64,000 bases of DNA. Source: Trametes villosa (lineage: Eukaryota > Basidiomycota > Agaricomycetes > Polyporales > Polyporaceae). Each line of letters opens with the position of its first letter. Position 1 is the stretch's first letter. Positions 22,898 through 34,611 of this stretch are shown one piece after another. Location: contig PUDQ02000001.1 in assembly GCA_002964805.2 (NCBI GenBank), forward strand, positions 372,001 through 436,000, read 5' to 3'. The notes under the pieces were generated by a model. The model searched no databases, was not told the DNA's origin, and saw only the letters and a program-made list of their open reading frames with translations. A program made the translations under genes and the position numbers.

Positions 22898-25800
22898 TCA
22901 GTCGGACGCGCGCCGCCCGTGGCCATTCGACTTCTTGCTCGGGCTCGAGTTATGACTCGAAGGCGCAGACGAGGTCGGGGAAGGTGTCGCGGACGCAAAG
23001 GCGGCAGCGGACGCCGTCGACGAGAGCGACAGCCCCGTCTCGTGCGTGTGAGCCGAGGCGTGCGTGGAGGGCGCCGCGGACGACGGCCGCGGCGGGGAGA
23101 ACAGGTCGACAGGGCCTGTATCGCTAGGCCTGTCCTGCGGTTCAAGCTGTCGCGAGGACCGCTTCGACGACGGTTCCCGCGAGTGTGACTCGAGTGTATC
23201 AGCGTACGTCGACGAACCAGACACCGACGGCCCGTCCGCGAGCGGCGGAGGGAGGGTAGTCCCGAACGAGGAGACGCTCGCGTTGCCCTCGTGAGACGAT
23301 GCTGAGCTCGCCGCTGGAGGCACCCGTATCTGGTCATCGAACCATTGGCCTGCACGGACGGAGGGTGGTTGACGCGCAGGGGACCCTGCGTGCTGCCCGG
23401 CCCGTAGAGAGGGGTGGATGCTGTTCGCTGGTCGAGGCGGGAGCTGCGGCGTGAAATCTTGCGGAATAGGAGGACGAGGACCATCGTTGGAGGATCGTGG
23501 AGGTGCCATCGACGTGGGAGGTTTGCGCGGCGACGTGGGCACTGGGGGTGGCGGCATGTTCGACACCTTCGTGTGGGTAGAACCGTACGCTACACTCGGT
23601 GGAGGTCCATCTTGCAGAGGCGCGGGCGGTAATGGGGGAGACCCGGTCTGCGAGAACAGAATGTGTGCATTGTCGATGAGGTCCTCCATCAACGAGTCCT
23701 ACCATTAAACATATGTAAGTACCGGCGCGGTTGCGCAACATGGCCGCGATGAGTAGGCGCACCTTCCAGGACTGAACGCTGAGCAAGTCCGCCCCCTTCG
23801 GCATCTCGTCTTCTCCGAATATCACGGACCCGAACACGATCGCGAGATTCCGTGGGTCCATCTTGTTCTTCTCCGCGTGTGCCGCCACTTTGGCAAGGTG
23901 TTCCACGATCGCCTTCAGCGTGGCCTGGTGGATGGCAGGCAACCTCCGCATCTTCGAACGCAGGACCGCAAAGTTGTTCGCAGCGTGCTCGTCTGTACAT
24001 TCGTTAGGGCAAGTAATACGGTGAAGGGAGGACTGCTGCTTACCGAAACCCTCCGTATGCTGTATACGTTCCTGCAATGGGAACTTGAACACGGGTTCGG
24101 GCAGCTCTCGAAGATACATCTGCAGACGTTAGGTTAATTTGGCTTCAGAAAACTTTAGGCTATCTTCTCTCACCTTCAAGAACGAAGACACCGAGTACAC
24201 ATCGTCCGTCGTTGGGTTGAACTGGAACGCCGCTTCATTACGCTCGATCTTATGTTGCAACTAGAGCGATTCGTTGGTTACAAGCATCCTATCCGGAAGA
24301 GCAAAGTGGTGTACCTCCTGTACTGCAGCATGCCTGCCTGACACCTACGATTGGATCGATGGTGAGCACGCAACAGCCTATAAGATTCATCTGCATCAAC
24401 ACTTACACGATAAATGCCCTCCGCCTCCAGCCCACGCTGCTCGATGTCCTGAATGCATATCCGGACAATCTTTGGGATCTCGCCCTCAGGCAAGCCCCGC
24501 GCTGTGGCGTAGTCCACGAGGCTGACGCCGAAGATCAGATCCCTGCATTCGCCCACGTTGTAGTTGTAGTAGTAGACCGGCTTGGGCGTTGCGGCACTCA
24601 GCAGCCGGGGAATGGCTGCGGCGATGGCCGTGCTGTCTCGTTCGGGGGCGATCTTGTCGACCATACGTCTGCCGTGTTCGCATAGCTGGTTCTGGGTGGC
24701 CGAGGCCGCGCTGCAAAGTAAGGGGTTGGATGTCAGCCGCCAATGAAACCTACCCAGTGCTTGCAGTCAAGCACGAAACACGCACGTCAGATTATCCGTG
24801 TAGACTTCGAGCACCTTCTTGACCGTCGCCGCAGAATCGCGAACGAACGATTCGAGTGACTGCATCGTGTAAGCCGGAGACCAACTATGCGTAGTGGCTT
24901 GGGGAACCCACCTTGAAGCCAGACTCAATGATCTTCACCCTGCGAAGGCGGAGCGTCTCGAGCCAGTGAACACCCTTCCTATACTCCTTGTCTATTCTCA
25001 TCGCATTCAGCGCCTGTTCATTGCGTACATTCATGGGTAGCACCCACCTGCTTCGTCCGCCTCCCGTTTGGCGCGGACGGATCTGAGCGCGTTCTCGGAG
25101 CGTCCGCCGTCCTTCACATTACCGCCCTTGTCCAAGAAGGTCATGAGCTGGTTCAGCTGCCGCTTTCCTTGGTGCGCCAAGTCCTGCAAAGCCGTGGAAG
25201 TCGAAGCGGACGGCGACCGATTCCGGGAAGCGTGTGCGCTCGCCGACGGGCGGCGGTCGAGCGGTCGTAGCGGCTGCGGGGCGGTGACCACCGGCCGCGT
25301 CCCGTTGGCGCCTTGCGATTGCGGCTTCGTGAGCGGAGGCAGGTTGAAATGAGTATCAGGCGGCGAGGTAGGGGAGAGAGGCGCAGCGGCCGCGGCCCTG
25401 TATTCCTGCAAGCGATAATGAGCACGCCAAGTTCGCTCAGGACTGCACCGATGGCGGTGCGCACCTCCGCCTCTTGGCACTTCTTCAGGTATGACCGCTT
25501 CAGTCTCGGGAGCACGTTCTCCGCGTAGTCCGAGTGCGCCGTTATCGCGTCCTTGAGGTCTTCCCGGACCCGCTTGCGGATGCGCTCTTGCTCCTCCTGG
25601 AGGGCCCCGGGCTCGTACACGCAGCGGCGGCGGCTCAGAATGCGGAACGCACCTTGAAGTTCGCGAGGGGCTCTATCACATGGGCGCCGAGGTTCTCCAG
25701 GAAGGCGGTGCGCGTGCTCGCCTCTGGCGGCCATCGCGGACGGTGAGCTCGGAGCGGGGGAGTGTACGTTGGTGGGGGGACGCACCTCGCTCGACGTTGT

Positions 25801-26170
25801 CTGTGATCTCGCCCCATGCGACGCGGGTCGTGCTCAGCTCGACTCGATCGTCCAAATACGAGTCGATGGACTTGGACTTGCGGTGGAGCTTGAGCAGCGC
25901 CGCCACACTGCAGCACCTGCGTTAGTACCGCGCGCCCGGTACACCTAAGAGTCGACTCACTATTGCTCCTCTATGCGTTTCCTGGTAGTACACTTCATTG
26001 AGCCCCGCAGATCAGACGGGAAACCCGAAGCGCGGTGCGTACCTTTCCTGGAAGAACGAGAGGTACGACTCCGTGAGGACCTTCAGGTGCAGCTCGAAGA
26101 TGCTCGTCGCGCTCTGTGCGGGGTCGACCGCGGGCGCCTTCGCCGCGGCCACGCCGGACTCCGTCGACAT
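22898..26170 (-). CDS. Rho GTPase-activating protein with F-BAR domain
   Basis: Starts MSTESGVAAAKAPAVDPAQS, then FELHLKVLTESYLSFFQERK and RIEEQYVAALLKLHRKSKS, the FCH start of an F-BAR domain. The helical part continues with FLENLGAHVIEPLANFK and VREDLKDAITAHSDYAENVL, then an insert rich in Ser/Pro, and NAMRIDKEYRKGVHWLE with RRVKIIESGFK. The RhoGAP domain follows: YYNYNVGECRDLIFGVSL, then EIPKIVRICIQDIEQRGLEA and EGIYRVSG (arginine finger R in GIYRVSG), MYLRELPEPVFKFPLQERI, RRLPAIHQATLKAIVEHLAK, and KMDPRNLAIVFGSVIFGED. A long Pro/Ser-rich tail ends at 22898. Architecture and motifs resemble fungal Rgd1/Rga7-like proteins that bind curved membranes and switch off Rho/Cdc42 at the cortex and septum. 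Roughly 10 exons. The exact exon 5' of the insert is less certain. Confidence 0.9.
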
Positions 26171-26613
26171 CGCGGGGGGAGGGGAGGTTCAGGTGGGGAG
26201 TGGGTCGGTGCAGGGTGCAAGGTGCGAACGCCTCCAAGGATCAACCGCGCCCTCTGCCCCCACGTGGCCCGACGTCACATGCAGGCAAGCGCGCGACGCG
26301 TCGAGCGATAGCCGCGTAGGCGCCCGCGCCTAGCGGTGTGCAGCGCGAAGCTCGACCGTTTCAGCACTCGTCGCGGATATCTGGATAGCTGTACTCCGAG
26401 TGCGTCGGGTCCGGAGGCATCGGAGGACGGAGATGAAGATCATTCATTATGATGTGGGAAGAGCGCGCGGTGAAGTACAAGGCGGACTACGGACTGGCTA
26501 TGAATACATGCGGTGGGCCATTACCTAGAGTACATCGGATCGGTACATGCTCAGCAGGCAATACTAACATAACGACGGAGTCCGCGAGACGGGAGGCGAT
26601 AAATATCATAGCG
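26171..26613. other. Intergenic stretch between kinase and RhoGAP genes
   Basis: Promoter side of the RhoGAP gene and 3' side of the STE20-type kinase gene. Nothing else is visible. Confidence 0.45.
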
Positions 26614-28653
26614 TCATGACCGCGCGGGCTTGGTGTCTGTAACAACATCATCAGCGGCTGGGATAGACCCGCGGAGAAGCGTACATACTGGGCACCGTGC
26701 GGCTGGATGTCCGGCCGAGAACGCTGCCAAACGCCTTCTTCAGCGTCGGCGTCGGCGGCTGCGGCGCCACGCCAGGGTCCTTCTCCTTCTCCGAGTCAAA
26801 GTCGAACTTCCCCGCGAGCTTGCGCCAGAGGCGGACCGGCTGTGACTTCGCAGTGCCCATGAACGAGGATGGCGGCGTCGACGGGCCGGACGGCGAGCTT
26901 GCAGAGGACACACCGGACACTGACGAGCGCGAGGAGCCCGATGGTGACGTCGACAACGCCGGAGCGGCAGGTACGCGCAGCATGTCGGCGCTCTTGGGCG
27001 AGCCCACAACCGGTGCGTCGTCGTCGGAATCGTCATTATCATCGACCGAGACTGGCACAACGACCTCCGAGATCGAGTCAATCGTATGGTGCTGTCCGTC
27101 CTCGGGGTGATGGCGCGCGGCGCGGATGGACTGGCTCGACGCGGAGCGGCTTCGCGCATGCAAGCCCCTGGACAGGCTGCTTCGGTGCTTCGCCCGTACC
27201 TGCAGCGCATACGCCGCCGCCTTGCTCTGTCCATCGACGGCGGCATCCTCGTCGTCCTCGTCGTCTTCAGCAGCATCCGCCTCGGCGTCGCCAGGAGGCC
27301 CATGCCTGTCGCTAACTTCGATATCAAAGACGCTCCCGGGCGGAACAGCGCTCATCGGGCGGTGCGAGCGGCCGAACACGGATGTCGTGGGCGAAGAGGG
27401 GAGACTTGACGAGAAGTCCCAGCTGTCCATCGTGGCGTGTGTCAGAATCGAGGGCTGCTTGCGGCGCTCCTGGCGCTGCGTCAACGGCGGCAACCCGCGC
27501 AAGATGGTGCTGCACAGGTACGACGGCTTGCGCGCCCCCTTGAAGAAGCTCGTCTGCAGCAGCTCCTCCGCCGTCGGCCGCTTCGACGGATCCTTCGTCA
27601 AGCACATCGCCACGACATCCGCGAAGCTGCTCGAGTAGCGGTTCGGGCCCGCGTTCCGCTCGAGCTTCGGCGGCTCGTCCGTGACCGTCATCACGAGCAC
27701 TTTGTGCGGGTCGATGCGCGATCGAGGCGCGCGCCCTTGCGCGAGCTCGATAGCCGTGATGCCGAACGACCAGATATCGGCAGACGCGTCGTACTGCTTC
27801 CCGTTGATGACCTCGGGCGCCATCCAGCAGGGTGTGCCCACAAAGGACTTGCGCTTGCCCAAGAGAGCTGGTCGGTGGAGCGGCGCGGTGGAATGGGGAC
27901 GGGCATGGGAATGGGAGTGCGACTGGCGTTGCGCGGGGTTGAAGTTGAAGTTGATAGTGCGCGACTTGGTGGCTTGTGGAGCCGGGGAATCCTCGTGGTC
28001 CCAGAGGAAGGCGGCCACCCCGAGGTCGCCTAGCAGGACTGTTCCATCGTCGTCAATGAGCAAATTCGCCGCCTTGACGTCTCGGTGCATCAGCCCGTTG
28101 ATATGCAGATAGCTGAGGTGATGTTAGTTTCGGGTCGGGGGCTGCAGTGATATGGGCACTCACTTGAGCCCCTGCAAAGCCTGCTTGAGGATGCAGCGTA
28201 TGACTTCCTCCTCGAGCCCGGCGGGCCAGGCGTAGCGCATAACGTCGGCCACGCTGCCCGCGTTCATGAGGCGCATAGCGATGTAGAGCTTGTGGCCGTC
28301 GACCCAGGAGCCACGGACGCGGAGGACGTTGGGGTGTTTGGAGAGGGACATGAGCTGGGTCTCATTTTGGAGGAGGCGGAGGGCACTGGGTGGGAGCCGG
28401 TCGAGGTCGAGCACCTTGAGAGCGCAGGGAATGCAGGGCCCGCCGTCCGCGGGCTGATACTGGGCAGCATAGACGATAGAGGACGCCCCGAAGCCAATAG
28501 TGGGACCGATGGTGTAGTCGGAGGAGTTGTTGCTGCGCTGCATGTGAGTTAGCAGCCCAACCGACTACAAAGAGGTGCGCACCTGTATAACTGCCACTCG
28601 TCCTCGACGGCGCCGATGAACTTCCTCGATAGATGATCCGCGACGGCGTTCAT
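26614..28653 (-). CDS. STE20-family protein kinase (FRAY/OSR1-like)
   Basis: Exon 1 (28583-28653) codes MNAVADHLSRKFIGAVEDEW and joins to SNNSSDYTIGPTIGFGASS. Kinase motifs: GFGASSIVYAA (Gly loop), CALKVLDLDRLPPS (Lys), MHRDVKAANLLIDDDG (catalytic loop), GDLGVAAFL (DLG where most STE20 kinases have DFG), KSFVGTPCWMAPEVINGK (activation/P+1), and DIWSFGITAIELAQGRAPRS. A low-complexity insert sits in the activation segment. A long acidic and Ser-rich tail follows. FRAY/OSR1/SPAK kinases respond to osmotic stress in animals; the fungal role is inferred only from kinship. The C-terminus can end in two ways: reading straight on gives a stop at 26651, while splicing a well-formed 52-nt intron (26637-26688, GTATGT...TTACAG) gives NTKPARS and a stop at 26614. 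I chose the spliced form. Confidence 0.88.
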
Positions 28654-30297
28654 CCTGGAACGTCCAGAGGGAGGGGGGAAGGCTGCAATGGGAGGAAAGC
28701 AAGCTTAATGGGGCGGGGACGATGGTGGAGGTATAAAAACAAGATGGGCATGATCAGCCACAACGCATGTGCGTGTGGCTTTTGTGGCCCGCGCGTTCGA
28801 GCGCGAGGGGGATGCCCTGCCGAAGCTGCTGCCGCGCGGTGAACGTGCGTACCTGCCCGAGTGTGCTGCCGTACGTCTGCTGAAATATCGTGTTTGCCGT
28901 TTATCGTAGCTAGCGAGCACGCAAGCCGCGAAGGGGGAGGCGTTGATGAGGATGATGAGGTCGGCGATGAGGTCGACGTTTTGGGGGACAGGCGCCCAGT
29001 TTAGGGGACCTTCTCGGCAGGCACGATGCCAAATTTAGTCGCAACCCTGTCTGGCGCGTGATTTCTCAGCCTTCTTTTTGCCAAGTTGCTGGACCCACAT
29101 CGCCCTTTTTGCTACTCAACGCCATCGCTCATCGGCCCGAATGGGCTGACGCTGATCATGAATGCACGCCCCACGTTCTCGCGCGGAGAGAATCCAGCTG
29201 GATGACCTAGCGTCGGGCTGATCACCCTTACATGGGCTGTGGCACTCTATGCGACGGGCGCAAAGATACCCGCGTCTCCAGCGGTCGACACAAATAAGCT
29301 CCTCTACTAGCCGGAAATACGCCGTGTCCCAGTGCGCCGTTGGCTCGTAGCATCCCGCGCCCCGCGCTTCTCGTTCATCACGCCGGTCGGCGTCGCTGTG
29401 CGTGAGTCTACCGGTAACGGAGCTGCGGAAGGTTCGTCGTCCACATGTCCGACGGAGCTCGACAAGCCAAGCTTCGGGAAGAGCGCACTAATCACTCAAG
29501 CTCTCAGCTCCGAGGGTTCCAAATCAGTGTGCTCCTCAAGTCGCCGTTCCCCCAAGGTCCGTGCCCTGAGCGAGCGTGGCAGAGCTAGCGTTTTCTTAGC
29601 CTCTGTTGGGAGTAGCGTTCGGGAAATACGGCCCTATAACCGATTGCTCGTCCAAATGACCGACGTGCCGTGCGATACCACGGATCGGTACCTCCGGAGC
29701 GCTTGCGAGTCGCTACCTGGTACCAGCGTCGGTCGCGAATTGGAAGCCTCGGCGTTCATACCAGAAAGGCAGGCATAGTATTCGGTGCGACTGGCCGACG
29801 GACGATACGTCGCAGCCACTTGGGCTCCCCGAGGAGCTGAGGTCGTAAATTATCATAACTTCGTCAAACTGGACACGAGAACACACGGTCTACGCAACCA
29901 CTGGTCGTCCACAATAAGTAAACACAGTCGAGCATACACCGCCATCCGCGAGACCGACGCCACAGCACTGCGGCTCCCCACATAACCAACCGGCGCGCCG
30001 GAAAACAGAGAGAGACGAGGACAGGAACAGGAGGAGAGGACGGGGGAGAAGAGGCGGGGCGTAGTCTGTAGGTAATTTGTGGGTTTGGTGGAGGGGTGGG
30101 TGGATGTATGCTTGTCTAGGACTCTAGACGGATAGGGGGGGAGGGGCGATGGAGGGAGAGAAGACGTGATACACGGCGGGGCGAAAAAGGTGCGTAGGAC
30201 GTACAACACATTGGAAATCGGCGCTAGATACGACGCGGACTAGTCGGCGACAGGACGGGGGGTGGATGGGGGGCGTGCGGCAACCGACGAGCGTAGA
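28654..30297. other. Gene-free stretch upstream of the STE20-type kinase
   Basis: About 1.6 kb. A 148-codon GTG-initiated frame at 29332-29778 has no motif or splice support. The left part should be the promoter of the kinase gene, the right part 3' sequence of the Nudix gene. Purine-rich tracts occur at about 30,000-30,190. Confidence 0.4.
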
Positions 30298-31925
30298 TCA
30301 CCTCACAAACAGCAGCCACCCGCCGAATAGCAAGCCCATGAGCACCCATATCGCGCGCACAACGATGACCACGACGAGCGCCTTGCGCACCGCAGCATAG
30401 AACGTCGTGAGCGCAGAGCCCGTCCAGTTTATCCTATCAAACCGTCATTAGCTTCAACTTCGCGAGTGGGCCTACAATCATGCTCACCTGCGGTCATTCG
30501 TGCCACCAGCGCGCACACTCGCCTCCCACCCTCGTATAACCGCCCGATACCGCTTCCCGAACACCCAGATCCAGAAGTTCACGTCTGGGTACCCGAACCG
30601 GGGAAACACGCTCGCGAGGCTCGGCGCCATAACCGGGACGCGCAGCAGCTCGGCCTCCGCGTCTGGCGGCAGGAGCGTCGCGCCTCCGCCCCCGCGCCGT
30701 GCCTCCGGTGGGGCCATGTGCGCGAGCAGGTCGAGCGTCATGCCGAGCGAGAGCCCCCAGAGCTTCAGCGTCTCGTCGTCCTGCCCACGTCTTGCGCGGA
30801 ACTGGAGCGAACGCTGAGACGAGGGCACCGAGCCGGCCGACTCGACGCGTGCGCGCTTCTCGTCAATTGCCTTTTCATCGGAGATGTTGTTGAGGGGATT
30901 GGGCGAGGCAGGGATAAGGATGGCGGGGAACTTCATGCTCCCAACGAGCAAGCGCACGAGCAGACGAAGGACTGTCGAATGCCTCGGCGCAAGGCGTGAG
31001 GACGCATCCACAGAGACACTTGACCAGCGAGGACCGTCGCCGATAGGCCTTGGGAGTAGGGTGGAGAGCGGAACCCAGTGCAGCGTAGTACCAGGAGAGG
31101 GATCGACGGGGGTAGTTTGTGGGGTTAATTGGAGGAAGACGAAGGGGGAGAGGATCATGAGGAGGCGTTTTCCAAGCGATGTCGTGATCTCGCGGTCGTC
31201 GAGCTGCCCGATGGGAGTATACGAGGACTCCGCGAGGTCGAGGCCAATCTCTTCCCAAGTCTGGCGCATAGCTAGCAGAGACACAGTCAGCATGTACGAA
31301 CAGCGACTTTACCAAACCAGGACAACACGACAGCATGTCGTCCAACCAAACGGAAGAATCACGCCTACAAACGAATCGCACACGACACTCACCGGTATAC
31401 AACCCGCCCTCGTCGCCCTCCTCCGTCTTCCCGCCGGGGAACGCGACATGCGCCTCGCGCGTGTTCGGCCCGCTCCCGCTCATCTGCCCGCCGTCGTGCC
31501 CATCCGACCGGTCTCTCCTGAGGAAGAGGATCTCGGGGCGCGCCCCGGGCGCGTTCACCCAGTCGAGCTGGAAGAATTCGGAGAGCGTCGGTGCGGGCAC
31601 GTTCGCGGGCGAGCCGCCGTCGGCGGGCTGCTGCGGTGTGGGGAAGACATGGTTTGGTGGGGGCGAGACGCGGAGGATGATCGCAACCGCAGCGCGGCGC
31701 GGTTCTGGCGTGTACAACGAGTGAGCGGGGAAAATGGGGAGCACAAGGGGGTCACGTACGGGTAGCCGGGGACGCGATAATCCTCGGAGGCGTTGAGCGG
31801 ATACGGTGAAGGGCACGCGAGAGCAACGGCACAATCGAGCTCGGCTCTGTGACGAGCGTTCGGGTAAGTTCGGACAGCGTCAAGCACGCTGCAAACGCCG
31901 GGGACGGACCTTTGTTCGCTGCCAT
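30298..31925 (-). CDS. Nudix hydrolase with C-terminal membrane anchor
   Basis: Starts MAANKGPSPAFAACLTLSEL. After intron 1 the Nudix domain begins RRAAVAIILRVSPP, then RPEILFLRRDRSD, REAHVAFPGGKTEEGDEGG and AMRQTWEEIGLDL. This is a Nudix box with the EExG core intact, although the residue after the helix Arg is Gln where the consensus has Glu. SPFVFLQLTP and HWVPLSTLL resemble CoA-pyrophosphatase-type fungal Nudix proteins (NUDT7/Pcd1 relatives). A fungal extension with LKLWGLSLGMTLDLL follows. The last exon encodes NWTGSALTTFYAAVRK and a hydrophobic helix, VVVIVVRAIWVLMGLL, ending at 30298, so the protein is probably tail-anchored. Substrate (CoA derivatives or other nucleoside diphosphates) is inferred from kinship only. 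Confidence 0.85.
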
Positions 31926-32389
31926 AGCTGCGGGGGTAGTGGTGGAGGTGGGGGAGAGAGGAGGAGTGTGGGGAAGAGGGGCTGGACGGTGGCGAGGGAC
32001 GTTCCCCACAGACTCGCGCGAGAGGGCGACTCGGACTCGGGGCGGGACACCGGCGCCTCTTCGACGGCCTCGATCACTCGCTATTTTCGCACCCAATCCG
32101 TTGGGGTTCTGACGTCCCGGCCCCTAACCCTACCTCCCCAACGTCTCATCGCGCAGTTATTCATTCAAACGACGGTATGCATGTATCGGTGAGGTTTAAC
32201 ATAAGTATGGAACTACCAGAGAACGAATGTAAATCCGCAAGCAAGAACAACCATTACACCAGACAGGTCCGTTCTGGAACACGTCTAAAGGTCATAATGT
32301 ACCGTACACCAGCCCAATCCTTCCATCGTAACATGGAGACCCAGACCAAGACACATACTGCTGTTGCGCAATCATGACACGCGTCGCGC
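31926..32389. other. Intergenic stretch between Nudix and RTA1-like genes
   Basis: Includes a CT-rich (minus strand) probable promoter of the Nudix gene next to its ATG. The rest is the 3' side of the RTA1-like gene. Confidence 0.45.
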
Positions 32390-33780
32390 TCAATCCTTCA
32401 CCTCCTCCGCGCTGCTGCGCTCATCGCCTGTCGCCGCGCGCGTCTTCTCCGCGCGCGCGAGCTTGTCGATCCCGGGGATCATCCGCCCCGGCCAGAACGG
32501 CGTGTACACCGCGACGGCGATGAACAGCGGGAGCGAGTCGAGCCCGTAGAAGAACGCCTCCGTCGTCGCGAGGTGCCCCCGGTAGCCCTGCGAGAGCTCG
32601 ATCACGCGGTAGATGCACCGGATGAGGATCCCGAACGAGCTGACGATGAGCACCGCGCCGAGCGTGCGCCAGTCGCGGTGCCGCGGCTTGTCCGCGTCGA
32701 CGGCCCATACGTGCGGGTCGCGCGTCTTGACGCGGTAGAGGAAGCGCAGGGCGACCACAATGAAGACCGCGAACGAGAACAGCTGAAGCACAAGGCCAGC
32801 CAGGAAAATCTAGAGGGTCAGAATATGTCAGCCTCCTCGAGTTACTCGACACCGTGAGGCATGTACGTACGTGCTCCCCGGTCTTTGACAACTTCAGGTT
32901 CTTCGAGATAGACAGTAGGGCACCTGCAGCCTAAACGCGCTAAGTTAGGAGGCGCATTCTCAGTTCTTTTATGCACATAACACGTACCTGGATGAGGAAT
33001 GTACTGATATCGGATACAACGAACGCGACAGTGATGCGTTGCGGGGGGATTAGGAGGTGTTCATGCGACTTGAGGTACCGCGCGAGACGGCCTAGGAGCA
33101 TGTACTCTGACGCAATGAACGCGCATGGCTGCAATAGCGTATTAGCAAGTGCACTCGCTTGCGACAACCAAGCTCGACGTACCGAGAGGACGATGAACAG
33201 ATAATATGCGATGTAGATCCCTTGACTATCCGGCTGCGTGTGCAGTCCAAAACGCGTGCCGAAACCAACCGCCCACGCTATAACACAATTAGCTGCAGGT
33301 AATTTCGACGACAATAAATGGTACGCACTGAACTCTCCAATCAACATCGCCAGCATACAGCGGCCGCCCTGCCGCCACATCATCCATGACTGGATCAACG
33401 CCACAAACAACACAAGAGCTACAAACAGACACCCGTCAGTCCGCGAACAAACTGAGAAGACGTGGGAGCTAGCGGGGATCACGACTGAATTGCCGAGAGT
33501 TGGGAAGCGCGCAGTAAGGCCGCAACGAAGCACCGCTGCCGTGCTTCTTCTGCGCACATCCGCACCCAGAATGGCAGGCACTGTATACGACGGAACGGAG
33601 ACACGGGTACTCACATATCGCGATCGCGGAGAGGGTGTTGTTCGCGATGTACCGCAGGGGGTTGAACGGGTCGTTCTTGGGGTCCGTGAACTCCCACGGT
33701 GGGGGCGTGCGGTCGTCCGCCTGCACGGAGGACACGCACGTAACGAGGACGGTCAGGCCGGCGCAGAAGAGGGGGTTCAT
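32390..33780 (-). CDS. RTA1-like multi-pass membrane protein
   Basis: Starts MNPLFCAGLTVLVTCVSSVQ, a probable signal peptide, then PPPWEFTDPKNDPFNPLRYI. Hydrophobic segments follow in separate exons: VALVLFVALIQSWMMWR, AVGFGTRFGLHTQPDSQGIY, IAYYLFIVLS, PCAFIASEYMLLGRLARYL, QRITVAFVVSDISTFLIQ and AAGALLSISKNLKL. The conserved C-terminal part is KPRHRDWRTLGAVLIVSSFG, ILIRCIYRVIELSQGYRG and EAFFYGLDSLPLFIAVAVYT, the diagnostic end of the RTA1 family. Yeast relatives (RTA1, RSB1, YER185w) are linked to lipid or sterol translocation and resistance to 7-aminocholesterol; the cargo here is unknown. An upstream in-frame ATG at 33822 would add 14 residues ahead of the signal peptide. I prefer 33780. 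Confidence 0.88.
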
Positions 33781-34611
33781 GATAGCCTGAGCGCGAGAGG
33801 GTCTGGATAATGAACGCAGCATCCTAGCGGGTATGGTGGGGACAAAGGACGCGGAGGCGGGATTTACAGAGTTGCCCCGAGCACGAAACCTTATCCCAGA
33901 GGATGACGCGGACGCTAGATGTGCGCTTGCGGGAAGACGACTACTGCTCGGAAGCGTGAGCAGGAGCAGGAGGTACTAGGGCGGGGAGGGGTATCGTAGG
34001 CCAGGCGGCTGACGGTGGCACAGAGAGGAGCGGGAAACGAGAGACAGCGAGTGGGAGGAAGCAGGCCGTGTCCGCATGGTTTGTATGTTTTGGAGTGAAG
34101 GATGCCGGCGGCGACGGGAGCAGCTGGCCAGTCCCATTGGATGCTGATCAAGCCCCCGAGCGTCCTCCATGGAGTCGTCCATCGAGATCATTCCAATCCC
34201 GGCCTGCCCGGGGGTGCCCCAGGCACGGCCTCTTTTCCAGATAGATAGCCGCGCAGGTCGTCGCAGAATAACTTGTATCTACTGGGCATTTGTGCGCGAG
34301 TCTGAGGGGTACGTTGCACACAGTTGAATGGCAAGGTGGACGCGCGCGCTCCGAACCTGAAGGCGTTGCAAAGCGGAGGCAGGCGAGTCGATCGTTGCGC
34401 GATCGTGGGCGGGCGAGGGCGTCGTGGGGCGCCACCGATCTTGGCAGGGCGCGGCCCAGGCGGCTGTGCGGGAAGCGTTTCCCCGGTGATGTCAGCACGC
34501 TTAGTCGGCGTTATCCGGCTTCGGAACGCACGTGGCATATCGAGCGCCCAAGGAATTTACCACTGAAGCGCCCGCTTAAGCTGTGGCTGAACTTGCTCTG
34601 AACGCGACAAG
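33781..34611. promoter_or_regulatory. Divergent promoter region, RTA1-like gene and LAS1
   Basis: Two genes are transcribed away from this 0.8 kb stretch. No clear TATA box and no exon are seen. Confidence 0.4.

Noticed and set aside
29332..29778. 148-codon open frame in the 28.7-30.3 kb stretch
   Set aside because: Starts with GTG, no recognisable domain, no neighbouring exons in frame.
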